DNA from: Pararhizobium gei
GTDB lineage: Bacteria > Pseudomonadota > Alphaproteobacteria > Rhizobiales > Rhizobiaceae
Reading direction: 5' to 3'
Assembly: GCF_029223885.1 (NCBI RefSeq)
Contig: NZ_CP119409.1
Span: 81,001-145,000, forward strand
Length of the DNA stretch: 64,000 nt
A program made the position numbers and the translations under genes. This document shows, piece by piece, positions 17,950 through 27,323 of the stretch (position 1 is the first letter of the stretch; every line of letters begins with the position of its first letter). The notes under the pieces are model-generated. The model was not told the origin of the DNA, did no database searches, and was given only the letters and a program-made list of their open reading frames with translations.

Positions 17950-19293
17950 ATGACCGCCGTAAACGTCAGCGAGGCGGGGCAGGAGATCGAAAAGCTTCTT
18001 GCCTTGCATCCCAAGGGTTTCGACCTGTCGCTTGACAGGATAACCCGCCTTCTCGCCAGTCTTGGCAATCCGCAGGAGCGGCTGCCGCCCGTCATCCATG
18101 TCGCCGGGACGAACGGCAAGGGGTCAGTCACGGCCTTTTCGCGCGCTATTCTGGAAGCCGGGGGCCTGGCGGTGCATGTCCATACCTCCCCGCATCTCGT
18201 CAACTGGCATGAACGCTATCGTCTGGGAAAGAAGGGCGGGCGCGGAGAACTGGTGAGCGACCCCGTTCTCGCTGACGCGGTGCGTCGCGTCGCTTCAGCC
18301 AATGATGGCCAGAAGATCACGGTTTTCGAGATCCTGACGGCGGTCACCTTTCTGTTGTTTGCCGAGCATCCGGCCGATGTCGCGATTATCGAAGTCGGCC
18401 TTGGCGGGCGCTTCGATGCGACAAATGTGATCCGCACGCCTGCCGTCTCCGTCGTCATGCCGATTTCGCTCGATCATCAGTCCTATCTGGGGGACCGCGT
18501 CGAGCTGATCGCGGCTGAGAAAGCTGGCATCATGAAGCGCGGACGACCTGTTGTGATCGGGCATCAGGAAGAGCAGGCGGCCCGCGATGTGCTGGTGGCG
18601 ACGGCGGAGCGGCTTGGCTGCCCTGTTTCCGTGTATGGTCAGGATTTCATGGCGCATGAAGAGTTCGGCCGGCTCGTCTACCAGGACGAATTCGGCCTGT
18701 TCGATCTGCCCTTGCCGCGGCTTCCCGGCCGCCATCAATATGCCAACGCCGCCGCCGCCATTCGCGCCGTCAAGGCTGCGGGCTTCGATCCAGCGGAGAC
18801 CGCCGTCGAGACCGGGTTGGCGACGGTCGAGTGGCCCGGCCGCCTGCAGCGCCTGACGGAGGGCAGGCTTGCTGCTCTCGCGACGCGCCGCGCCGAAATC
18901 TGGGTCGATGGCGGGCATAATCCCGGCGCCGGTCAAGTGATTGCCGAGACCATGGCCAACCTTGAGGACCGTGACCCGCGTCCCCTCATCCTGATTATCG
19001 GCATGATCAATACCAAGGATCCCGTCGGCTATTTCAACGCCTTCAAGGGTTTGGCCGAACGGGTCTTTACCGTGCCGATCCGCGGCTCGGACGCAGGGAT
19101 CGATGCCGTTGCCCTTGCAGACGATGCTGGCGAAGCCGGCTTCGAGGCGACACCGGTGGAAACCGTCACTGAAGCTTTCGGGATGATCAGCGAAATCTTC
19201 GCCGGCGAACCGGTGCCGCCGCGCATCCTGATCGGCGGCTCGCTCTATCTCGTCGGCGATGTGCTTGCCGACAACGGTACCCCACCCAGATAG
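17950..19293 (+). CDS. folC: Bifunctional folylpolyglutamate synthase / dihydrofolate synthase
   Basis: A 447-residue Mur-ligase-like enzyme that joins glutamate to dihydropteroate and extends folates. The P-loop is AGTNGKGSV; the HTSPHLV and GLGGRFDATN motifs follow. Two ATGs are adjacent (17947, 17950); AGGAG at 17940-17944 is only two bases from the first, so the second is preferred. A gap of about 107 bases separates it from accD. It ends at a bidirectional terminator shared with trxA. Confidence 0.95.
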   Translation: MTAVNVSEAGQEIEKLLALHPKGFDLSLDRITRLLASLGNPQERLPPVIHVAGTNGKGSVTAFSRAILEAGGLAVHVHTSPHLVNWHERYRLGKKGGRGELVSDPVLADAVRRVASANDGQKITVFEILTAVTFLLFAEHPADVAIIEVGLGGRFDATNVIRTPAVSVVMPISLDHQSYLGDRVELIAAEKAGIMKRGRPVVIGHQEEQAARDVLVATAERLGCPVSVYGQDFMAHEEFGRLVYQDEFGLFDLPLPRLPGRHQYANAAAAIRAVKAAGFDPAETAVETGLATVEWPGRLQRLTEGRLAALATRRAEIWVDGGHNPGAGQVIAETMANLEDRDPRPLILIIGMINTKDPVGYFNAFKGLAERVFTVPIRGSDAGIDAVALADDAGEAGFEATPVETVTEAFGMISEIFAGEPVPPRILIGGSLYLVGDVLADNGTPPR

Positions 19294-19300
19294 AGACAAT

Positions 19301-19330
19301 AAAAAAAAGCCCGGTTTGCCGGGCTTTTTC
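19301..19330. terminator. Bidirectional terminator between folC and trxA
   Basis: GCCCGG (19309-19314) pairs with CCGGGC (19319-19324) over a TTTG loop, flanked by A8 on the left and T5 on the right. It works for both convergent genes. Confidence 0.9.
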
Positions 19331-19349
19331 AAGGGTAGTATCAGGAGAT

Positions 19350-19673
19350 TTAGGCTGCCGCGTTGGCAATCCAGGATGACAGCGCAGTCTTCGGAGCGGC
19401 GCCAACCTTGATGTCGGCCACTTCTCCGGCTTTGAACATTGCGAGAGTCGGAATGGAACGGACGCCATACTGGGCGGCAATTTCCGGGTTCTCGTCAATA
19501 TTGACCTTGGCGACCTTTACCTTGCCGGCAAGTTCAATAGAAATTTCTTCAAGGCTCGGCGCGATCATTTTGCAGGGGCCGCACCATTCGGCCCAGAAGT
19601 CCACGATGACCGGCTCGGCGGAATTCAGCACTTCGTCCTGAAAGTTGGTTTTATCGACTTTAACGGTAGCCAT
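19350..19673 (-). CDS. trxA: Thioredoxin
   Basis: A 107-residue thioredoxin, the general cytoplasmic disulfide reductant. The active site WCGPC is at residues 30-34, the buried Asp is in VDFWAEW, and the cis-Pro is in RSIPTL. Normal length. It lies 87 bases after addA, and this trxA-addA-addB order is common in Rhizobiales. ATG at 19673 is preceded on the minus strand by an AAGGAG-like site. Confidence 0.97.
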   Translation of the reverse strand: MATVKVDKTNFQDEVLNSAEPVIVDFWAEWCGPCKMIAPSLEEISIELAGKVKVAKVNIDENPEIAAQYGVRSIPTLAMFKAGEVADIKVGAAPKTALSSWIANAAA

Positions 19674-19760
19674 GAGGCTGCTCCTTGTTTCGAATCGCGT
19701 TCTTCGAACGGTTATCCATCATGTGATGGTTGAGCATGCATTTTTCAATGCTCCCCTATC

Positions 19761-22700
19761 TCACTTTGTCGCGAGTTCCACAAGGCTTGCGTCCAGCAGT
19801 TCCGGCGGCACCGTGATAACGGCCGGACCCTCGGTATAGATCAGGATGCAATCGAAGCCGTGATCGGGATAAAGCGGCTTCAGCAGTTCCCGGTAAATTG
19901 CAAGCTGCGCCCGATAGACGAGGGGCACTGCCTGCGGCGAGGATGGCACGTCCCTTGTGGTCTTGAAGTCTGCCAGGGTCACCGTATCCTTGGATACTGC
20001 AAGCCGGTCGATCCTGCCTGATACCGCGAAGTTCCGCTGGCCGAGCTTCAAAGTTCCCATCACCGAAACTTCGGCGCGGCCCACCTGCGAAAACAGTGTT
20101 CTTAGGCTGTCTTCTTCAATGACCTGCAACACCACCGCAATCAGCGCCTGTCTCTGGTCCGACGACCAACGCGGGACGGAACGAAGAACATATCGTTCTG
20201 CCGCGGCACGCCGTTCCTCGGCGGGGAATGAGGGCAGAACCTGCAGCAGTCTGTGGAGAAGCGCACCCCGCAAAAGCGATCTGTTTGCAGCCGGCTTGTC
20301 CGAGAACAAGGCTGATCCGACGACGATATCGCCATCGCCCTCATCAATGACGACGCCGGCGCCGGAGGGACTAAGCGGCCGGGGAAGGCGCCTTTGCGGC
20401 GGCAGCGGAAGTTTTAGTGCCGCGGGCAGGGGTGTCCGGTTTTCTGTCGGCGCCCCGGTATTTTCGGCAAGGCCGAGCGGGCGGGCGACTGCGTCGACTT
20501 GCCACAAATAGCCCGTCCATTCCTGATTGCCGGCCGTGAACCGACGCGCCGTGCCGCGGCCGCGTGGATCGGCGGAAAGGCTGGCTGTCACCATTGCATG
20601 CCAGCTGTCCGGGTTCGGGCGCTTGCCCTGGTAGCCGCAGACGATCAACCTGTCGGCGGCTCGGGTCATGCCGACATAAAGAAGCCGGCGGTATTCTTCT
20701 TCCGCTGAATCCTTCAGCCGTTGGGTGTCGGCATCGATAAGACTGTTGGACGCAGCACCTGGCGGCCGCCATAAGGGCAGCGGCACCGTGCCGGCATGCT
20801 CGCCGGGGCGGATCAGGCGCAGGCCCGCAATATGTTGCACGTGAAACGCTTTGCCGCCCCCGTCGATGAGAAACACCACCGGCGCCTCCAGCCCTTTGGC
20901 GGCGTGCACCGTCATGATCCGGATTTCGTTTCGGTCCTTGTCCTGCTCGCGCTTGACGGTCGGGGCTTCCATTTCCAGGCCCGAAATGAACGCCTGCAGC
21001 CCCGGCAGGCCGTTTTTTTCATGGTCCAGCGCAAAGCTCAGAAATTCATCGAGAATATCGCTGACTTCCGTGCCCAGACGCCCGAGAAACGCCGCCCGCC
21101 CGCCATCATGGCCGAGAATCTGTGCGTAGAGATCGTAAACGGGCAGGTTCCGCGACAGCTTCTGGTAACGCTTCAGCACAGCCACTGCTTCGTGATAGCC
21201 GCCTTTTTCCTCAGCGCCTGCATTGCACAGACGCTGCCAGACAGTTTCTCCAAGCGGCCGGCCGACGGCAAGATCGCGCACATTGTCTTCGTTCAGATTG
21301 AACAAGGGAGATTTGAGAACCGCGGCCAGCGAAAGATCGTCCTGCGGCATAAGCAGGAAGCGGCCAAGTGCAAGCAGATCCTGCACGGCGATATGGTTTG
21401 TCAGCACCAGACGGTCGGCGCCGGCAACCGGAATGTTCCGGCTGGTCTTGAGGGCGCGGGTCAGCGCATTGACGAAGGCATCGCGTTTTCGCACGAGCAC
21501 GATCACGTCGCCGGGCTGCATGGGTCTTGCCAGCCCCTTCTCGATGATGGTTTCTTTGCCGATCCACTCGAACAGCACGGCCGCAATGCGCTGCGCCAGA
21601 ATGTTGGCCGGCGCATCCTCGGGTGTCGCATCAAAGGCAGCCGTCCAGTCCTCTTCATGCAGCGTAGCGGCCGGTGCGATTGCGTCCCAGACTTCGACGC
21701 GTCCGGGATGGCCGATGCGGTTTGAGGCATGCACGACGGCATCCCGCCGGGCGCTCAGGCCCCGGGCATGGGCGGGATTTTCAAAGACGCGATCGACCGC
21801 CGTCAGGACATCTTCCGTCGAGCGGAAAGAGAGCTGGAGCCGGATGGGGCTGAAGGCCCGGCCACCGGCACGCACACGTTGTTCGGTTTCGATGCTTTCC
21901 TCCGAAAACCGTTCCGGCTGTGCGCCCTGGAAGGAGTAGATCGATTGCTTCTCATCCCCGACCGCAAACAGGGTCCGGTTGCCGCCGCGGGCCGTTTCGC
22001 CGGAAAAGAAATCCTCCGCCAGCGATTTGATGATGCTCCACTGGATCGGGCTCGTATCCTGCGCTTCATCGACCAGAATATGATCGATCCCCTGGTCGAG
22101 CTTGTAATGAACCCATCGGCTCACATCGCCGCGTAAAAGCAGTGCTGCCGTGCGGTTGATCAGATCATCGAAATCGAGCTGGCTCCGGCTTTTCTTGATA
22201 TCCTCGTAGTCGCCGTTGAGCCGGTCCGCCAGAACGAGCGCTGCCTTCGTGGCCTCGAACATCGAGACAAGGTTCAGCCGCTCCGTGGCGGCAACAATAT
22301 GATCACGCGCCGCATAGACGAGGGGCTCGAGATCGGGCGCCCTGTCGCGGATCGCTTTGGACATAAATGCCGAATCCGCCCTCAGCTTGCCGCCTTGGGT
22401 GTAGAACAGATCCCGCAAAAGCGTATAGCGTTGCAGCGGATCCGCGACGATCGTCACAGCGCGAAGCCCCTGCGCGAAGTCCGAAACCTTGGCGCCACCG
22501 GCCGACAGCGCAATGCCGATATAACGTTCGAGCGCGTCCCCGTTCAGGCCGGCCAGCGGCCAGAAGCCCGCTGTCGCCGTCTCGACAGTTTCATGGGTGC
22601 CGAGAGAGAGGGCTTGGCGGAGGCCCGCATCTATGCCGCCTCGTTGCCGCGCGTCATCAAGGAAATCCTGAATAGCGGCCCGGTTGGCGACGATGGCGGC

Positions 22701-23321
22701 AAGCAGCCGTTCAAGGCCGGTATCGTCGGCAAGATCAAGCACGGTTGCGAAGGCTTCGGTCAGAACCCGGTCGTTCTCGCTTGCCGTTGCAGTCAGAAGC
22801 GCGCGGCGGGCATCGGCCAGAAGCGTTGCTGAAGCCCGGTCGTCAAGCACTGAAAAATGCCCGGCGACATTGGCCTCCAGCGGAAACTGATGCAGAAGCG
22901 CTTCGCAGAATGCGTGGATGGTCTGAATTTTCAGCCCGCCCGGAGTTTCCAAAGCGCGGGCAAACAGGCGGCGGGCCTCCTGACGCTTGAGAAGGTCCGG
23001 GCGCTCGCCCTCGACAGCGGCAATTCTGTCGTCCAGCGTCTCGTCGTCCAGCGTGACCCATTCGGCCAGCCGTTCGAAGACGCGGTTGGACATTTCCGAC
23101 GCCGCCGCCTTGGTATAGGTCAGGCAGAGAATTGCCGATGGCCGGCAGCCGGAGAGCAGCAGCCTGATAACGCGCTGCGTCAGCACATGGGTTTTTCCCG
23201 ACCCGGCATTGGCGGAGACCCAGGCGGAGCGGGTGGGATCCGACGCCAGAGCCTGCTTGGCTGACGTCCAGTCGAGCCACGCCTTTGGTGAGGGATCCGA
23301 AGGGCCGAAATCCTCATCCAT
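19761..23321 (-). CDS. addA: Double-strand break repair helicase-nuclease subunit AddA
   Basis: An 1186-residue UvrD-like helicase with a C-terminal nuclease. With AddB it processes DNA ends for RecA, doing the work of RecBCD. Walker A AGSGKTHVL lies at about 38-47; the Walker B/motif II is LVDEAQDTSPIQW; later helicase motifs include MTVHAAKGLEAPVV and YVGMTRAADRL. The nuclease shows SGRIDRL and LADFKTTR (PD-(D/E)xK). The frame is open to 23390, but ATG 23321 (MDEDFG) overlaps the addB stop by 8 bases and is the likely start. This is the alphaproteobacterial AddA form. Confidence 0.95.
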   Translation of the reverse strand: MDEDFGPSDPSPKAWLDWTSAKQALASDPTRSAWVSANAGSGKTHVLTQRVIRLLLSGCRPSAILCLTYTKAAASEMSNRVFERLAEWVTLDDETLDDRIAAVEGERPDLLKRQEARRLFARALETPGGLKIQTIHAFCEALLHQFPLEANVAGHFSVLDDRASATLLADARRALLTATASENDRVLTEAFATVLDLADDTGLERLLAAIVANRAAIQDFLDDARQRGGIDAGLRQALSLGTHETVETATAGFWPLAGLNGDALERYIGIALSAGGAKVSDFAQGLRAVTIVADPLQRYTLLRDLFYTQGGKLRADSAFMSKAIRDRAPDLEPLVYAARDHIVAATERLNLVSMFEATKAALVLADRLNGDYEDIKKSRSQLDFDDLINRTAALLLRGDVSRWVHYKLDQGIDHILVDEAQDTSPIQWSIIKSLAEDFFSGETARGGNRTLFAVGDEKQSIYSFQGAQPERFSEESIETEQRVRAGGRAFSPIRLQLSFRSTEDVLTAVDRVFENPAHARGLSARRDAVVHASNRIGHPGRVEVWDAIAPAATLHEEDWTAAFDATPEDAPANILAQRIAAVLFEWIGKETIIEKGLARPMQPGDVIVLVRKRDAFVNALTRALKTSRNIPVAGADRLVLTNHIAVQDLLALGRFLLMPQDDLSLAAVLKSPLFNLNEDNVRDLAVGRPLGETVWQRLCNAGAEEKGGYHEAVAVLKRYQKLSRNLPVYDLYAQILGHDGGRAAFLGRLGTEVSDILDEFLSFALDHEKNGLPGLQAFISGLEMEAPTVKREQDKDRNEIRIMTVHAAKGLEAPVVFLIDGGGKAFHVQHIAGLRLIRPGEHAGTVPLPLWRPPGAASNSLIDADTQRLKDSAEEEYRRLLYVGMTRAADRLIVCGYQGKRPNPDSWHAMVTASLSADPRGRGTARRFTAGNQEWTGYLWQVDAVARPLGLAENTGAPTENRTPLPAALKLPLPPQRRLPRPLSPSGAGVVIDEGDGDIVVGSALFSDKPAANRSLLRGALLHRLLQVLPSFPAEERRAAAERYVLRSVPRWSSDQRQALIAVVLQVIEEDSLRTLFSQVGRAEVSVMGTLKLGQRNFAVSGRIDRLAVSKDTVTLADFKTTRDVPSSPQAVPLVYRAQLAIYRELLKPLYPDHGFDCILIYTEGPAVITVPPELLDASLVELATK

Positions 23322-26300
23322 CACTGTCACCCTCATCGCCTTCCGCGGTCGCCCATTCCGCCACACGGGCAAGGTGGTCGTATTCGCCACCGTAATCGCG
23401 CTCCTTCTGGACGATCACCCGGGATGTGAAGCCAAGCTTGCCGCTCATCAAGGCGGCCAGGAGCCCGACAAGCTCCTTCAGGGACTCGTCGGCCAGCTGC
23501 TCGGCCGATTTTGTCTCGGTATTCGCCCGGGCCTTGGCAAGCTCGTTGTTGACCTCCTCGGGGGCGAAGCGCTCGCCGGGCTTCAGCCTGATATAAAGGA
23601 GGGACTGCGGAGGGCGCGCGCCGATCGCCTGAAACGCGCCGGCCTTCAGCGCTGCCGCTTCCAGCGCCAGTTGCGGATCGAGAAGGGTGCGCGCTTCTTT
23701 CACCGAGGGGCTCAATCCCGTCTTGTAATCGATGATAACGGCGCTGCCATCGCCCAGGAGATCGATACGATCGGCAATACCGGTCAGTTTGATATCGGCA
23801 ACACCGGTCTCCATCGCGGCATAAAGCTCGGTATAGGATTTGCGGATGTCGCCGTGACGGGCTTTTTCCCATTCGATAAAAGCCTTTCCGACTGCCGCAA
23901 AGCGTGGCCGCCAGACAATATCGATATGGGGCGGGAGCGCCTGTTCATCAAACGCCTCGGCAATGAGCCGGCTCATTTCTTCCTGCGCTACCGCAGATGC
24001 GGGATCGAGTTTGGCGCGAATGAAGCGCTCGACGATCTTGTGGTAGAGCGTGCCCCGCTCGGCCGCCCCGGGATCGCGGTTGAACGGATCGATCGGCAAA
24101 AGACGCAGGACACGTTTGGCGTAAACGGCATAGGGATCGCGCCGCAGTCTTGCGACCTCGCTGAAGGAGTAGCTGCGGGGCTGCTGTTCGGGCACAGGGC
24201 GTGGTTCCGGCCGCGGCGCAAGCGGCTGGGACACGCCTTCGTCGAGCATGGCGGCCCATTGCAGATAGGTCTTGCCCCGCCCACCAAGGAGCGCTGAGAA
24301 GCGTGGCCCGCCAACGGCAAGCAGCCGCTGCAGCCAGCGGGAAGCGACCGTTGGGGCGGCGCCCTTGCGCATCGCCCGTGTCAGGATCAGCTTGCGTGCG
24401 CCGCAGGCCATTTGGAAATCATGCGCCAGTTGTCCGACCCGCCGCTCCGGCGGCTCGAGACCGATCGCGCTCTTCATGGTTCGCGACAGAAAAGGGTCAT
24501 TGGCCGACTGGCCCGGCCAGACACCCTCGTTCATGCCCCCGAGAACGACAAGATCGACGCTCTGAAGGCGTGACTCAAGCGCACCGAAGATAAAGACGCG
24601 AGGATGGCGCAGGGCACGTGGCTTGATCGCCTCGCTGGCTGTGAGCGCCTCGACGATATCGCTCCATTGCGGACCGTCGGCAGTCATCTGGCCATCCGTG
24701 TCGATTACGGAGCGCAGTAGGTTCGCCAGTGCTTCCCCGCCTTCCCCGGACCAGAGACCCCCAAGGCTCCCGCGCTCGTCCACCGCAACGGCTTCAAGCG
24801 CTTGACCGGTCTTTTCGGCCCATTCCGAAAGCGTGAAGGCCGCCGTCAAGCCACGTCCGCTTTTGTGATGGCGCACGAGCGTGCCTGCCAACGGTTCGAC
24901 AGCCGCGTCTATCCGCTTGGCAAGATCACGCGTCCGCCCGAGCATTTCTTCATCGATGCGGCTGCGCCATTCCGGCAGCCGGCGCTCACTCCCATGGCGG
25001 TCGAATGTCTCATCAAGGAGGGTTTCCAGCTCGGAAATATCCGCGCTGCCCGTGCCGCCTCGCAACGCTAGAAGCTCGAGCATGGCGGCGGCTTGCACCA
25101 TTTCGTCCACTGCCAATCCGAACCGCGCCAGCGGATGCTTCAGCAGGCCGGCGATCGGGACGGCATCGCCGGGTCTGAAAGCCGCTTCCAGAAGAAGGCG
25201 CAAAAGCGTTCCCGGACCTGTCGCCGAAAGCGGCGTGCCGGCAGAATCGTCGGCTTCTATGCCGAAACGCAGAAGCTCCGCCGCTACGCGCCGGGCCAGT
25301 TCGCGATCCGGCGTAATCAGGGCGGCCTGGCTGTCCTCGTCGTCGTGCAAAGCCAGACGAAGCGCGATCGCAATGGCCGTTGCTTCCTCGCGCTCGCTGG
25401 GTGTCTCGATTATCGCCACATCGGCAAAGGCCTGCTCCAGTCGGTTGCGGTCGACCATATCCCGGATCGTCGTCCAGCTGCTGGTTGCCTGAACCGGCAG
25501 GAGGGCCTGCGACAGTATCAAGGCCCGATAGTCGAGATTGTCCTGTCCGGTGCCGAGCGACCGCACCTCGCGACGTTCGATCCCCATGCGTTTCAGGAGC
25601 TTGAACAGTCCATATTGCGGATGGCTGCGACCGGTCGTATCCGGGCGCCCGGAAATGCCCTGCGCCTCGGGGGCGATCATCATCCATTCGATGTCGCTCA
25701 TTGTCTGGTCGAGACCGGGCAGAACGATGGCCCCGTTCGGGCGTTTTTGCACCGCGGAGATCAGTCTTGCTGTCGCCGGAATTGAACCGGTGGACCCTGC
25801 GATAATGATCGGACCGGTAACTTTGCCGTCTTCTATGCGCCTGGCTTCCGCCTCGAGAATCGCATTTCGGTGCCGGGCCGGCGACGACTGTCTCAATTCT
25901 TCAAGCCTTGCGGGCCAGTAGACGCGGGCAATCTTGAGAAACTCAAGCGTGAGCTGCCACCAGAGTGCATGCTCGTTCGCATCAAGTGCGTCGAGCATGT
26001 CCCAGTCCAGCTCTTCTGTTTCCATCGCATCGATGATCTCGGACAGGTTGCGGGCCAGCCAGATCGCGTCTGCAGGGCTTGCCGGGGCAATCAGCGGGCT
26101 TTGAGAATGGACATCCAGCACCGCTTTGGGCAACTGGTTGCGCCAGGCAAGGATGAGGCGGCCGAGTTCGATCAGCCGGGCGGTGTTCGGCAGCGGCGGC
26201 GCGAGATCCAGGATGGCGGGAATTTCCGCGTCGAAGAAGCCGCTATCGTCATCCGTCTCGCCCAGAGCCCTGATCATCGGCAGAATGGCCGAACTGCCGC

Positions 26301-26511
26301 CCAGGCAATCGACGAGTTCCGAGCGCAGCACGCGCGCCGACCGGCGTGTCGGAACAAAGATGGTTATCCCGGCGAGCGCCAGAGGATCGCTTTCCGCGTA
26401 GCGAAAACCCGGGATCAGCATGCCCGAGCACAATTGCTCAACCAGCGTCTTCAGAAATGGAAGCCCGGGGGGAATCGTGAAAACATTGGCGGGGACGGCA
26501 GACATGTTCAT
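23314..26511 (-). CDS. addB: Double-strand break repair protein AddB
   Basis: A 1065-residue partner of AddA with an inactivated helicase fold and a C-terminal nuclease, seen as TGIADRIDLL and VIIDYKTG at about residue 925. In Bacillus AddB an iron-sulfur cluster is held by cysteines around the nuclease; I see no matching C-terminal cysteine group here, as I expect for the alphaproteobacterial type. The start ATG overlaps the stop of the upstream nucleotidyltransferase (ATGA, 26508-26511), showing translational coupling to the cell-wall-recycling genes. Confidence 0.94.
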   Translation of the reverse strand: MNMSAVPANVFTIPPGLPFLKTLVEQLCSGMLIPGFRYAESDPLALAGITIFVPTRRSARVLRSELVDCLGGSSAILPMIRALGETDDDSGFFDAEIPAILDLAPPLPNTARLIELGRLILAWRNQLPKAVLDVHSQSPLIAPASPADAIWLARNLSEIIDAMETEELDWDMLDALDANEHALWWQLTLEFLKIARVYWPARLEELRQSSPARHRNAILEAEARRIEDGKVTGPIIIAGSTGSIPATARLISAVQKRPNGAIVLPGLDQTMSDIEWMMIAPEAQGISGRPDTTGRSHPQYGLFKLLKRMGIERREVRSLGTGQDNLDYRALILSQALLPVQATSSWTTIRDMVDRNRLEQAFADVAIIETPSEREEATAIAIALRLALHDDEDSQAALITPDRELARRVAAELLRFGIEADDSAGTPLSATGPGTLLRLLLEAAFRPGDAVPIAGLLKHPLARFGLAVDEMVQAAAMLELLALRGGTGSADISELETLLDETFDRHGSERRLPEWRSRIDEEMLGRTRDLAKRIDAAVEPLAGTLVRHHKSGRGLTAAFTLSEWAEKTGQALEAVAVDERGSLGGLWSGEGGEALANLLRSVIDTDGQMTADGPQWSDIVEALTASEAIKPRALRHPRVFIFGALESRLQSVDLVVLGGMNEGVWPGQSANDPFLSRTMKSAIGLEPPERRVGQLAHDFQMACGARKLILTRAMRKGAAPTVASRWLQRLLAVGGPRFSALLGGRGKTYLQWAAMLDEGVSQPLAPRPEPRPVPEQQPRSYSFSEVARLRRDPYAVYAKRVLRLLPIDPFNRDPGAAERGTLYHKIVERFIRAKLDPASAVAQEEMSRLIAEAFDEQALPPHIDIVWRPRFAAVGKAFIEWEKARHGDIRKSYTELYAAMETGVADIKLTGIADRIDLLGDGSAVIIDYKTGLSPSVKEARTLLDPQLALEAAALKAGAFQAIGARPPQSLLYIRLKPGERFAPEEVNNELAKARANTETKSAEQLADESLKELVGLLAALMSGKLGFTSRVIVQKERDYGGEYDHLARVAEWATAEGDEGDSDG

Positions 26512-27254
26512 TTTCTGACGCCGAAACGCGTGATTGCCGCTTCAGCCTCACCGATTGCGTCCGGCGTGCCAACCGTCAACCAGTGGCCCTCAAGCAGAAT
26601 GCCGAAAAGCCTTTTCTCGACGATCGCCCTGTCGAAATAGATATTGAGATTGAAGGCGTCGTCCGGGGCACTGGCAAGAAGCCGGCTATGCATGGCAATG
26701 GCTCCGGCATAGACCACAGGGTTCACCATGCCCTCTTGATAGCGTGTCAGCCGACCATCGGCACCCAGAGCAAAATCGAGCTTTCCGTTATGTCCGGTCG
26801 TATCGGCATTGCGGACGCAAAGCAGGGCCATGTCCATGCGGTCGGGATCGAAGAAAGATGCCAGTCTTTCGAGGTTGGAAGTTTCGGCCGGATACTCTCC
26901 CACCCAGAAGAGATCGGCATTCATGACAAGGACCGGTCCCGCTTCAAGCAGCTTCAGTCCCTTGGCCAATCCTCCGCCCGAATTCATCAGAGCGGACCGC
27001 TCGTCGGAGAAAACGATCGCCGGGTGGCTGCGCTGTTTCAGATGCGCTTCCATCTGGTCGGCGAAATGGTGCACATTGACACAGGCGGTCTCGACACCGA
27101 CGGCAGACAGGAGATCGAGAACATAGTCGATCATCGGCTTGCCGGCGATGCGCACCAACGGCTTGGGCATGGTATCGGTGATTGGCCGCAGACGGGTGCC
27201 GAGCCCCGCTGCAAGGATCATGGCATTCTTGATGGGCGGGGGCTTGGTCGGCAT
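26508..27254 (-). CDS. murU: Sugar-1-phosphate nucleotidyltransferase, MurU-like
   Basis: A 248-residue nucleotidyltransferase with the signature LAAGLGTRLRPIT and the metal Asp in VLVMNADLFW. Its partner upstream is an AmgK-type kinase fused to TsaE. In Pseudomonas, AmgK and MurU turn MurNAc into UDP-MurNAc, bypassing de novo synthesis and giving intrinsic fosfomycin tolerance. Mannose-1-phosphate guanylyltransferase is the other common name for this fold. The pairing favours MurU, but specificity is inferred. Start is uncertain: ATG 27254 is used, GTG 27272 is possible, and neither has a good ribosome site. Confidence 0.78.
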   Translation of the reverse strand: MPTKPPPIKNAMILAAGLGTRLRPITDTMPKPLVRIAGKPMIDYVLDLLSAVGVETACVNVHHFADQMEAHLKQRSHPAIVFSDERSALMNSGGGLAKGLKLLEAGPVLVMNADLFWVGEYPAETSNLERLASFFDPDRMDMALLCVRNADTTGHNGKLDFALGADGRLTRYQEGMVNPVVYAGAIAMHSRLLASAPDDAFNLNIYFDRAIVEKRLFGILLEGHWLTVGTPDAIGEAEAAITRFGVRK

Positions 27255-27323
27255 GATCGGCGCGCAATCCACAGGTCGGTATCGGATGATTCGCGTCCAA
27301 CCTGTGGCAGCCGGCTTTGTGCG